Positions 1 through 11,297 of a stretch of 64,000 nucleotides of DNA are shown one piece after another. The notes below the pieces were generated by a model that was not told the origin of the DNA, made no database searches, and saw only the letters and a program-made list of their open reading frames with translations. The stretch covers positions 1 through 64,000 of the forward strand of contig JAMXSV010000017.1 in NCBI GenBank assembly GCA_027559495.1. Direction: 5' to 3'. How positions within the stretch are numbered: the first letter of the stretch is position 1; every line of letters begins with the position of its first letter. Source of the DNA: Aurifilum marmelostoma. Its lineage: Eukaryota; Ascomycota; Sordariomycetes; Diaporthales; Cryphonectriaceae. The position numbers were made by a program, and so were the translations under genes.

Positions 1-479
1 ATTCTAGTATATTATTCTATTCTCTATGCTTAAGGATTTTTCTAACTTTATGTTTAGTTTTTACTATTTTTTTGACACTAATGCTATTATTAATTTTTAT
101 ATTCTATGCCTACTAGCTTAAGTATTAAAATATATTGAAAAACTAGATATATTCTTATATTATATGAGTATAAGTTTATAGTTAATTAGTAAGATTTTCT
201 GCAAAATCTTAAATAGACTAAAGCTTCTTCATAATCCGGCTTATTGCTAAGTCTCTTTATCTTAATATTTTATTAAAAAAAGGTAGACCTTATCTTCCTT
301 CTTAAGGATTAGTCTCTTAATTCTCTTAGTATTTGCATATTTTATTATTTATTTTCTAATAAATGCAAATTCTTATTGCAGTTCTTTATAGATCTTCTAA
401 ATCCTTTAAGCTTTTTTTTCTACTGCTTCTGCATTTGCTCCTAGCAATACTTTATAGTATGCTATAAAGTTATGCCTAT

Positions 480-780
480 ATATTATATAAAATAGCAATA
501 AGTGCTATAAATCATTATGCGCCTTATAGTTGATCTTATAATTCCTTAATAAGTAGTAATAGGTACTAATTCTTGATTATAATGTTATTAAGCTATCTAT
601 AGTCTATATAGAGTTATAGTTTGCTATTTTTCTTTGGTATAAATAGGATTGGGTATTCTACTAGTAATTGTGATAGTTGTATGTAATCTTTCTTTAGGTT
701 TTCGTTAAGGTACTCCCTAAGTGCTTTGAGTTGTGCTTTATCTAGTCTATAAATAGGGAAGAACTTGGGCTGAGTTTCTT
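480..780 (-). pseudogene. Reverse transcriptase N-terminal part (Ty3/Gypsy), broken
   Basis: The minus strand from about 778 downwards reads as the start of a Gypsy reverse transcriptase. It has FFPIYRLDKAQLKAL, then a segment ending in PILFIPKKNSKL (family pattern: PILFVPKKDGKLRLCVDYR), then IDYR, a stop, and LNNIIIKN (family: YRxLNxITIKN). Stops occur at positions expected to hold Gln or Arg. About 160 codons can be followed before the similarity fades. The YxDD catalytic motif, expected nearer position 200, could not be recognised. Confidence 0.75.
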
Positions 781-2699
781 TCTTAAGTAGGATTTTATAG
801 TTATATAGACTATATTCTAGTAGTCCTATAACTAATTCTTCTTAAAACAGTTTTATAAACTTGTAGTACTTTTCTAGTATATTAGCAAGTGTTGGAATTA
901 GTTCTTCCTCTATTTCTGCTTCTTAGAGGAATAGTAGGTATTATTAAGCATTTTATTGCAATTATTTATTATTTTTGCTCTATATTAGATCAAATCTTCC
1001 TAACTAATCTTTATTTACTTATATCTTTAACCTATGCCTAACCTGCATCTATAGATTTAAGGCATTTGTAGTTCTTCTCTATAAGCTATTAGTCCCTGCT
1101 AATTTAGAGGTATATAGTAAATGCTTATTTAAGCGCTTATCTTGGCTGTCCTTAGTAACTAAGTCTTATCCTGCGCCTTTGATTGCAACTATCCTATTGG
1201 GTATAGCTTATTCCTAAGAGATCTAGCTAGTGGTCCAATTAATTCGAGGATTATGCTCCTTAAGCTATAGAAGTCCTAATATTATATTATAGTATGCTAT
1301 ATTTGTAATATTAAAAGAAACAAATGTTGTATATCCTTAGTTCGAGATAGATAGATGATTAGTCTCCTTATTAATTATCCCTTAGTTATATGCGATAAGT
1401 TGTTCTTCTACAGTATTAAGTATATAGGGCTTCTCTTTCTATTGCTATAGTATTTTTGCTATATTAATGATGCAGGGGGATATATAATTCCCTTATATGC
1501 TGCTATTTAATAGCGCGCTATAATATTAGTTATTAATATTTATATTAAGCTGTATATATGCATAGCTTCCTTTTGCTATTATGCATAGGGACCTTATGGT
1601 CCTAATTGACTATTATCCCTTTATAAGCAATCTTTTCCTTTTAGGGCTTTTTTGGCTGCTTGCTAAGCTAGTGCCTTAGCTTATTATTATATATACTTAT
1701 AATGCTTTTTATTGCATTGCTATATATGCTAGGCGTATGCCTTATTTTGTATATGGATAATGCATTATTCTACTAGATATTGCTATTATTTGCATTTTTT
1801 ATCTACGTAAGGCTAGGGGCAACCTTCTGGTAGTCTGATAAGTGCATTATAGTATTTCTTCTCTAGTACTTCCCTAAACTATAGTTCGGATTCCTTATAT
1901 GCCTAAATGAGTTGTTCTTCCTTCCTAGTTAGGAACTATCCGTATTTGACCTTTTCCTCAAAATGGGTTTAATAGCTATAATAGGTATATAAAATCTATG
2001 CTAATTAGTAGTATCCAAGATAGAACGCATTAATCCTAGGATCCTCTAATTCGTCTGCTTTATAATTCTAAAGTAGGATGCTCCTAAAGAGGGCTTTTAG
2101 AGATATTCTATATATAAGATATTCTATTTAGATATTAATATCCTGGTAGTTAGAACTAAGGCTACTGCATTGGGTAGTTAGAATCGATTCCTCTAAGTTA
2201 TCTATATATTATTGCATAATAGGTTTGAGTAGGATATTAGGCTATCTATTCTAGAGGATTTCTTCTTTAAGAATAAGTATCTCTATAGTATATTCTCCTG
2301 TAGGGGCTGGAGTAAAGTCTGCATTTTCTGAGTCATCGTTGCGCTTATTATAGGCTAGAGATGCTATAGTATCCGATATATGCTCGTTATTATCTGTAAG
2401 CTATATAAGATAGTGCTATAGGGGGAAATTTTCCTAGGTCTTGTTCTTCCTTAGATCTCTGACCTATAAAGTTGGTAGAATAGTTTAATTATTCTTCTTT
2501 AATGGAAATCCTGCTTCCGATAGCAAGTTATTATTGTCCTTTAGGTTTCTAGGGAAATTATCCTAAACCTTCTTTCTCTAAGAGATATAGTATGCAATTA
2601 TTATTATAATATGCAGTTTAACTAAGAGATTTATAATTAATAGAGTCTATTACTTGCTCTATTAGGATATTTTTGTTTAGATAATTAGGTTTCTGTTAA

Positions 2700-3650
2700 G
2701 TAGCGATACTAAGCTATTATTCCTTCTAGATAGGTTGCTATTATTTCTTTTATAGTTGTCGATATTCCTATGCAAAGTGTCTAGGCTTTCTATAATTAAA
2801 GCACGCCCTATTGCCTTTGCCTTAAGTCTAGAAGTCGTTGCATCGATATATAGCGTCTAGTTCTATTAGGCTAGCATATATGCTATCGCTTTGTGCTGTA
2901 CTTATATAATTCTGTTGTTTTCCTTAGTAGTTCTGCTGAGGCTAGTAGCGTCTTTTATTATTAGCTGGGGCTCTAAACTTCTATAATTATCTATTATCCT
3001 TGCAGTTTTTCTCCTATTATTATTTGAAGATGCAGTTATTAATTTATACTGCTATTGCAATATATTCTGCTAGGTCATTGGGTCGGTCTATCTTATAAAG
3101 TTCGTTTTTAATCCTATTCTTTAGTCTTTTATAGAACTAGGATATTAATGCTTTATCTTTCTAGCTAACTTATCCTGCATATTGCCTAAATTTGGCTATA
3201 TAATCTAAAGCAGCTTTAGTCTGTTTGAGGTCTATAAGACTGCATTCTGCTATGCGCTTCTTATCTAGATTGCTAAACGCGTTCTTAAATACTTTCTTAA
3301 AACTTTTAAATAAGTTAAAAATAGCTTTAGTTTTCTTATTATAATTATTGGGCATAGTTAGATTATTAAGGTAGTTTCGAAGGGAAGGTTTGAACTAGGC
3401 AAGAGCATCGCCTTCTAACTAAGTCCCTGCAAAGACTGCCTTCTCTCTCTTATCTATAAACTAGGCCAAATAGTGAAAGAAGTAGGCCTTGCACTAAGTA
3501 ATAAAAGCTTAAAGAGTGCCCTTTAATCCTTTATAAGGGATAGGCTTATCTATCTTATAGACCCTAATCTAAGTATTGCTAGATTCTTTAAATTCCTAAA
3601 TGCAAGCCTGCAGGGCTATAATAGTTTGCTGTAGCTTAGCGCTAGTCTGG
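2700..3650 (-). pseudogene. Gag capsid and CCHC zinc knuckle of the Gypsy element, broken
   Basis: The best preserved stretch (3,170-3,355) is 61 codons without a stop. It contains FKKVFKNAFSNLDKKRIAE, KQTKAALDYIAKFRQYAG and similar segments typical of the retrotransposon Gag capsid domain. Upstream in the same frame is LEGDALA-stop-FKPSLRNYL, where the stop sits at the conserved Trp of the family pattern. Further along, 2,762-2,803 encodes C-F-N-Y-R-K-P-R-H-F-A-stop-E-Y. This is a CCHC knuckle whose second and third cysteines became Tyr and whose two glycines became Arg, each explained by one G-to-A change. Gag would have packaged the element RNA; this copy cannot. Confidence 0.8.
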
Positions 3651-3899
3651 GCCCTGCCTATAGTAGAGGGGGTCAGAGTCTAGGGAGATATTATATTTCT
3701 ATATTGCCTAAGAAGGAATATACTAAACTATACTTAAACAAGAGTTGTTAAAATATAATAAGCACTGCTATAATTAAGGTATATAATAAGTATATAAAAG
3801 GGTTTATATTAGGCAAGAATAATATTAAAGTATAATCTAAAGAATATAGAAATAACTTTTAAAGTCTTCTGCAGTATATTACTAGCGATAGAGCTATTA

Positions 3900-4352
3900 C
3901 TTATATTAGAGGTAATACTTAGATTGATGACTAAAGAGCTATATACTGAATCTATCTAATAGTAGCAAATGTATCCCTTATATAACTAGTCTTCGAACGT
4001 AGCTAATTTGGATAGCAATATATCCGAACTATCTGGATATCTCTGGATAGCATATATCCAAAGCTATCTATCCTGGTTGGTCCTTGTCCTAACCCTAACC
4101 CTGGGTTACGTAATCCTGGCGTGGCTCTATAGGTGAGTGTTGAACTTTTCCCGTACTAAGGGTTCCGTTCCGGATGGCCCTGGTGTGCCATGTCATGACG
4201 GTTGCGGGTTATAACATCCTGGCTTATATAATCTCATTATGCTAGTTCTATTCTAGAGTATTGGACTCCCGGCTCCCTGTAGTCTGTTCTATATGGCCTT
4301 AGTGCTATACCGCAATCTTTATTATGATCTGCATATTGGATAGGTCATAACA
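3900..4352 (-). repeat. Probable LTR of the Gypsy element (GC-richer island)
   Basis: On the minus strand the segment opens at 4,352 with TGTTATGACC, which resembles fungal Gypsy LTR starts. It holds a TATATAAG box near 3,980. The far end is uncertain because I did not find a clear CA terminus and primer-binding site. Unlike its surroundings, 4,080-4,330 keeps many CG dinucleotides. It contains about two and a half CCCTAA-type units (4,089-4,102) and two copies of an imperfect palindrome of the form GGATAGCA(A)TATATCC (4,011-4,060). The matching LTR lies outside the window, so the call rests on position, start motif and promoter-like box. Confidence 0.5.
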
Positions 4353-4729
4353 GAAAGCTAGAATAGATATATATTAGAAGCGATAGTAACTAAGGAGGCT
4401 TATTTGGGTATCGCATGCTCTTACAATTAGAAATAAATTTGATAAGTATACTAAGTTTATAAAAGAAGCTTAGAAGATCCTGATAATATTAGCTTTATAA
4501 TAAATAGATTCTAAATTAAATTGCATAAATTATATATTAGTCTAGCGCTGCAATATATAAATGGGTATTTTATTGCAAATTAAAGGATAGAGGATAGCAG
4601 CCTGCTTAGCAGATGCAATTCGGGAATCTACTAATTAATGCTAAGTATTAGATTTTCTATAGATAGAAAACTATACTTAGATTAGTCTAAGCGAACTAAT
4701 ATCAATATACTGCCTAAAGTCTTAGCTAA

Positions 4730-5040
4730 CCTAGTTAAACTAGTAGGGCAATTCGACTAGTTAATCAGCTTACTAGTTAATTAGCTTATTAGCTTAACTT
4801 ACTTACTAATCTAACTGCTTATTAGTCTTTAGTTAACTAATTAATTAGTTTACTAGTCTTTAGAAATTATAACTAATACTAAAATTAATTAACTAGTTAA
4901 TTAGCCCTACTAGTCTAACTACTTATTAGTCTCTAGATAACTAGTTAATCAGCCTACTAGCCTAACTTTCTACTAGTATTCGGATAACTAGTTAACTAGC
5001 CTTACTAGTTATACGAATATTAGGCTAATCTAGTTTTCTA
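4730..5040. repeat. Degenerate tandem array, period about 46 bp
   Basis: The stretch repeats a unit built around AACTAGTTAATCAGCCTACT followed by AGTCTAACT and TTATTAGTCTCTAGAT. The clearest copies lie between about 4,890 and 5,020, each roughly 46-47 bp; more diverged copies extend to the left. CTAGTTAA and TTACTAG words recur on both strands because the unit is partly palindromic. I see no coding potential. It may be a satellite remnant or an internal repeat of a decayed element. Confidence 0.6.
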
Positions 5041-8000
5041 ACCTTATTTAATCTCTCTGCAAAGCTTACTATATAGTTAACTTAGTTTTTACTTTCTATA
5101 AAGTTATAAAAATTAGCACTTATTTTAGAAGGTATATAAAAGAGAGAGATTATTAAAAAGCACTTAGCTACTAGTTATATAAATACTTTAGATTCTGCTA
5201 ATAAAAATATATCTTTTTAATATATTCTATTAAATAGCTTAGATATTATATATACTAATATTCTGCCTCTTGCTAATAAATATTAATATAGGATAAAATA
5301 ATTTCTTCTAGCTCTTCTTATATAGCAACCTTTTTAGGCACTAAAAACTATTTAATTATAGCCCTAATATCTTTATCTATATTCTTAATAGCCTTTGCAC
5401 TAATATTAGTTTATATATTATAATAGCAATTAATATATTAGCTAGAGATTAGATCTCTTATGCTACTTATAAAGAGATAGCTAAGCATCTAAAAAGATAT
5501 TATATCTAAAGAATACTCTTGCATCTTAAGAAACTATTTCTAGATAGCCTTTATTATAATAAAGATAATATAGTTAATGCTCTTCTAGTCTTTACTTAAG
5601 AGAGGGAAATATCTATCCTAGATTAATATAGCTCTTAATAATAGGTTATTAAGAAGTAAGCATATAAGAACTATCGAAAGCCTAGAAACCTATTCGACTG
5701 CTATATTATCTTTTAGAGCTAGAATAAAGAACGCAATAAGCTTATTAGTGCTTATATAAACTGCATTCTCTAATACTGCTAATATACTTGCAAATATAAT
5801 TAAGTTAATAAGTATAAAGGAAGCGATTACTCTATATACAAAGATATATGCTCTATTTCTTATTTAACTAGAATTAATATAAAAAAGGATTCTATTAACT
5901 TAATAGTTAAAGATCCTTAAAGAATCTAGCTACTTAGAAAAAGCCTATAGATTTATAAGTATAAGAAGTAATGCAATTATCTAAATATATATTAGTAAAT
6001 ATAGTAAGAATAAATTAGAAGAAAATATAATTAGATTAATTATTAACTGCAAATTATTCCATTTTAAATCTATCTTTGCCTCTGCAGGTCTTGCTTATCT
6101 ATACTAAAGCATATGCAATACTTTCTTAGCGCAAGGCCATTATTCCCAATTTTGCTGCGAAATTATATATTTATTACATTATAGTAACCCCTATATTAAT
6201 TATATATTTTTCTATAATCTTAAGAACTCGGATAAATTAAATATAGATATAAGCTATGCTTATAGATATTATAATCCAAACTACTTTCATTTTTATAGGT
6301 TTGCATATAAGAGCTTAGATATAGTGACCTAAGGCGTAGATTATTATAATGCGCATATGCTGCGCTATAATTTTCTCTCTATTTGCATTTTGCTAGTCTT
6401 AGCTGCTAAAATCTTAGCTTAATTAGGCTAAAATATTTAAGATTTTAATAAGACCTTATTTTAGTAGCATTATTAAGCATTACCTATTATCTAGATTATT
6501 ATTTTTATTCAAAGTATAGATAATTTCCTTAGTAATCTCTAATATTGCTAAAATATAAATCTATTTTGAACTTAGTATTATAAATTAAAGAATACTTAAT
6601 TGCTCTAAGCAGATCTTTTATTTTTATCTTCTTTACTTACTAGCTTATTCTATATTCTATATCTATTTCTTGCTAAAGCAAAGGAAATTAAAATTTAGGG
6701 GGTACCTCTTTTTTTTAAGATTAAGGATTTAGCTTAGGGCCTTCTAAAATCTTTATATAAGGTTTAGAAACTACTAAAGAGCCCTAAGCTAAGGTATAGT
6801 TTTATATATTAAAGAATTATATAAATATATATTAATAGATTAATAAAATAGCTTCTTAGAAAAGTATAAGATTATATAATAGATGCAAAGTAAGGAAAAT
6901 ATCCTCCTAATTCCTTTTAATAAATATATTTAGTAAAGACTACTAAATCCTAATAATAAATCTAATATATATTATAAAGTATAGATAATTATAAATTATT
7001 CTAAAAGAATCTTTAAAGCATTATCCTTTTAATTACTTATCTTAATTATACTATTTTATTAGTTTAATTAAGAAGAGCTTGCTCTAGTAAAGAATGCTTT
7101 ATAAGCTTAATATACAGCTTAAGCTCATTAGTAAATACTTGCGCATAGGAACTATATAAGAAATTTAGAATATTATCTCTGCTCTTTAAAAATAGCTATC
7201 TAATATAAGATTTATAAACTAATTACTAATCGCACTACTACTATAAGTAATAATCTATATTTATAGCAGTAGAAAGTTATAGCTTTAGTAAAAATATCTA
7301 ATAGAAATATTATAGAATAAAGCGTACTTGCCCTATGCTAGTAGAGGCGCTAAGAGAAGGCACTAAGTCTAGCAACTAAGTATAGGCTTATTCTTTGTAG
7401 GCAAGAAGTAAAGTATATAGATACTCTATAGACCCCTTTCGACTGCTAGATAAGCAAAAGGCTAGCATAGTATTATTATAGTAGCTAGTATAAGAAGCTT
7501 TAAATGCAGAAGAAAAATAGTAGGTCCTAAAGATCCCTTATATAAGAAGAGGAATAGCTACTACTAGCTTTGCTTTTAGATAGATAATAATAATATATTC
7601 TTTTGCCTTCTTTTTAATTTAAATCTTCTATAAGCTACCTAGGCAGGTCTAGGGCAGGTTTTTCACCCTAATCCTATACTTCGTTAGCCTTAGTTTGCCT
7701 TTCTTACAATATAGCACGCTTAGGTCGATAGGGCCCTTGCCTATAACTTGGTTTTCTATTCTCTTTCTTATATAATAGCGCCCAAGTTCTAGTTTAATAT
7801 AAGTGCATATAATAATTCCCTCTTTTTAGACCAAATTTATATACTTATGCAAGTATAGATATAATATATTTAGCTATTCTTAGCAATTATATAAACTTAG
7901 GCACTTTCAGAGGCTTTTCTTATATATAGAAGCAATAATTAAATTCCTAAGTTAAATTATTATATTAAGAGTATGCATAAATATATATATAAGGCAATTA

Positions 8001-10734
8001 TGCAATCTAGAATTAGCTGCATATATTAGCTAGGCCTAGTATATATATATAACAAAATAGGTTTACTATCTAGCTAATATATATGCATTGCAATAGGCTA
8101 TTCCTATAATATACAGGCTATATCCTATGCATTGCCATTGCAGTAATGCATTGCTATTGCATATTTAGCAGAATTAAGTTTTAATCGTCCTATTGCTAAA
8201 TATTTATTTAAAATTATAGCATATTAAAATATTAAGTCCTATTTAAGCTATATAATAATTAGCTTAGCAATAATAAAAATGCTTATTCTTATATAATAGG
8301 AATTGCTTATCTTAATAATATTCTTAATATATTAAGCAAATCTAAGTTTTTCTAAGCTAATTTTAGGCTACTACTACTATATATACTCTATTTGCCCTAT
8401 GCTAGAAGGCTTAGTCTACTATTTATTCATTTTCTAAAGAGCTTAATACTTAGCTTCTTTCTTCTTTAGAGCTAAGGAAGCTGCAATTCTCGAATTTTAT
8501 AGATATATATTAGAAAGGCGGGAATTATGCCTTAAGGGCAATATTCTTAGTGCCCTTAGGGCCTAATTTCTATTATAGGCCTCTTTTAGAATTAGTTATA
8601 ACCTCAACTTTAAGAATATGCATATATTTAGCTTAAAGGATAATACTCTTGCTTAAGTTTATCTACTATAAGGCTAGTACTAATTAACTAATTAATTCGA
8701 TTTTAAAACTACTAATTGCATATTTAAATTCAGCTTAGCTCCTCCTATTCTATCTTCTTTTCCTCTTTCTCCTTTACTTTAAAACTATAATCTAATTCCT
8801 TTCTTAAAGTTTATAAGATAATCTATTTATCTGCTGCTAGGCTCTTATAGATTCTTTAGATTAGCGCTTAAGCAGATAAAGCTTCTACTTATAGATATAA
8901 GATATAATTATTATAAACTAGAAAAAGATTAAAATAATGCTTAAGAAAATCTATACTATAAGAGACTATCTTCAATTCTTTGCTATATAAATATTTATAA
9001 GAATTAAGATTAATCTACTAAAGGCATTTAAAGCTTCTAGTCTATAAGCAATATTAATAATAAGAATGCTATAATATAGAAGAAGCTACTTTATAAGAAA
9101 AGATATAATATTATCTAATAATAATTCTTTTAAAATTTAAACTAAAGCAAGCTGCATTCTATAATTCTAAAAAAAAGAGTATTGCAGTAATAGATAAAAG
9201 AGAGATATATTAAAGGAAGGTTTCTTTTTATTATAGGGAAGTAAAAGTGCTAGGTAAAATAAGAATATTAGCAAAAATACTTTATAATATAGTAGTAGCT
9301 GCAATATTATATTAAGCTAGAATGCTATTAGAATTAAAGATAATCTTATTATAATTTATTTTTAATTAAAGGTAATAAATATAATTTCTTTATAAATTAT
9401 TAAACTAGCAGCTACTATAGTTTTTATTTAAAATAGTACCCTAAAGCAATTTTAAGATAACTAAAAGCATTCTTATTTATAAATGCTAATATCTAATATT
9501 AATATATTAAAGATTTACTAATTTAGTTTAAAAAATTTAATTCTAAAATAGAAAATATTAAATTTAAACTTATTTTAAGGAAATTTTATATAGCTTAAAA
9601 TATATTAATAAACTATTTCGGTTAGTATTTCGTTCTTTGCTCCTTTTTATAATGCTTATCTACTTTAGTCCCTATAATTATTACCTTCTAATTTAGCTTC
9701 TTTAGAGAAATAATTTCTATAATACTTAAGGAAGCTTCCTTTTACTTTTAAAATGCTAATTATACTATATTGCTTTCTATTATATTAGTAACTTTCTTAT
9801 AATATCTTCTTATAGCTATAGTATTATAATTTAGCTAATATAATTATAGATTACTATATAGATTATATAGAAGAATGGTTAGAATGCTAGATTGCAAATC
9901 TAAAATTAATAAAAACTAGCAGTTATACAAGCAAGGGTAAGGATTATTTCGATAAACTAATTAGGTTAGCTTATAATTGCTTACTAATGCTAAATAAATA
10001 TTATTAAGCCTTAGCAAGTAGATTAGATAGATTATTATATATACTGCAAGCTTATACTAGGCAATATTATTATTCTCTAGAAAGCTTATCTCGAGAATTA
10101 TAAGTATATTCTAATTTTAAATAATATAACTATTAGGTTTAAGACTATTAAAGCTAGCATATTGCGCAAGCTAAAGGCTATAGCAATTAAAATAAAAATC
10201 TATTAACTTCTTTGCAGGAGGCTATATAATTTATTAGAAAATAGCTAAACTTTATAATTAAAGCATATAAACTAATTATTAAATTAAGTATTAAATATTT
10301 AATGCATAATTATTCTAATACTAATATAGCTATATATATAAGTAGCATATTTAAGTAATTTATATATAATTTACTATAGGCTTTTAGCATTTCTATTAGG
10401 ATTTATTAAGTATAAATTCTTTATACTAATGCTATGCTTATATAAAGCACCTTTCCCCTTGCTACTAATTAATTATAATATATAATTTATCCTTAAACTA
10501 CTTATATATTAGCTACTATTACTAATATAGTATATAATAAATTTAGATGCTAATTATAACTAATTATAAATATTAAAGAATATAATAATATTTGCAAAGA
10601 GATCTTTAAGGAACTTAAAGGCTGCTAAAAGCTGCTATAAAGCTTTTTTAAATAACTAGAAAGCATGCAAATAGCTAAAGAGAATACTACCCTAAAGATC
10701 TTTTATAACTATAGTAGTATACTAGTTTAAACTA

Positions 10735-11297
10735 TATATTTACTGCTAGAAATAGCAATAAAGAATACTAGCTATATCTTAGAAAAAGAAAAGCGCAAAT
10801 ATCTTCTAAACTATATAAATTAACTTAGCCTTTAATAATGCTAACTACTTGCAGAGAAGCTGCTGCAATAGATAGATCCTTACTAGCAAGAGCATTTCGA
10901 AATGCGCTTTAATATACTATCTAAACCTGCAAGCATTAGTGCTAATAGGGAATATAGCGCTATAGAGAGTCTCTAGGATATAAGAGATAGGCAGCTAGAA
11001 GGCAGCGCTAACTATAGGGCTAACTATAGCATAGACTATAGCAGAGACTATAGGGCCAACTATAGGGCTGACTATAGCGCAGATTATAGTGCAGATCACA
11101 GCGCAGACTATAGCGCAGACTATAGGGCTAACTATAGAGCCGACTATAGCGCAGACTATAGGGCCGACTATAGCGCAGACTATAGGGCCGACTATAGTGC
11201 AGACTATAGCGCAGATTATAGCGCAGATTATAGCGCAGACTATAGGGCTAACTATAGCGTAGTGTATAGCAATAGCATAAATTCTGCAACTATCTAA
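10735..11297 (+). pseudogene. Decayed reading frame ending in a 21-copy tetrapeptide repeat
   Basis: One plus-strand frame can be followed from about 10,735 to the TAA at 11,295-11,297. The upstream part is basic and helix-like (EKEKRKYLLNYIN, LLAEKLL, HFEMRFNILSKPASIS) with several stops. Many stops sit in Gln-rich context as expected if CAA or CAG became TAA or TAG. From 11,010 to 11,261 it holds 21 consecutive units of the form (D/N)-Y-(S/R)-A, for example DYSA and DYRA, with one DHSA. The repeat has no internal stop, but its codons (GAC, TAT, AGC, GCA) cannot easily become stops by RIP, so this is not evidence of selection. I do not recognise the family. Confidence 0.55.

Larger units (their letters stand above)
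1..4352 (-). mobile_element. Decayed Ty3/Gypsy LTR retrotransposon, truncated by the window edge
   Basis: Reading the minus strand from right to left gives an LTR-like segment, then Gag, then a CCHC zinc knuckle, then reverse transcriptase: the order of a Ty3/Gypsy element. The rest of Pol (later RT, RNase H, integrase) and the second LTR would lie beyond position 1. Protease should lie between the knuckle and RT (about 800-2,700), but I could not pin it down. All frames are broken by stops, and the readable lesions are G-to-A and C-to-T on the element strand, so the copy is dead. It is markedly less eroded than the DNA to its right, which suggests later insertion or fewer rounds of mutation. 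Confidence 0.8.

Noticed and set aside
4089..4102. True telomere
   Set aside because: Only about two and a half CCCTAA units, flanked on both sides by other sequence; not a chromosome end.
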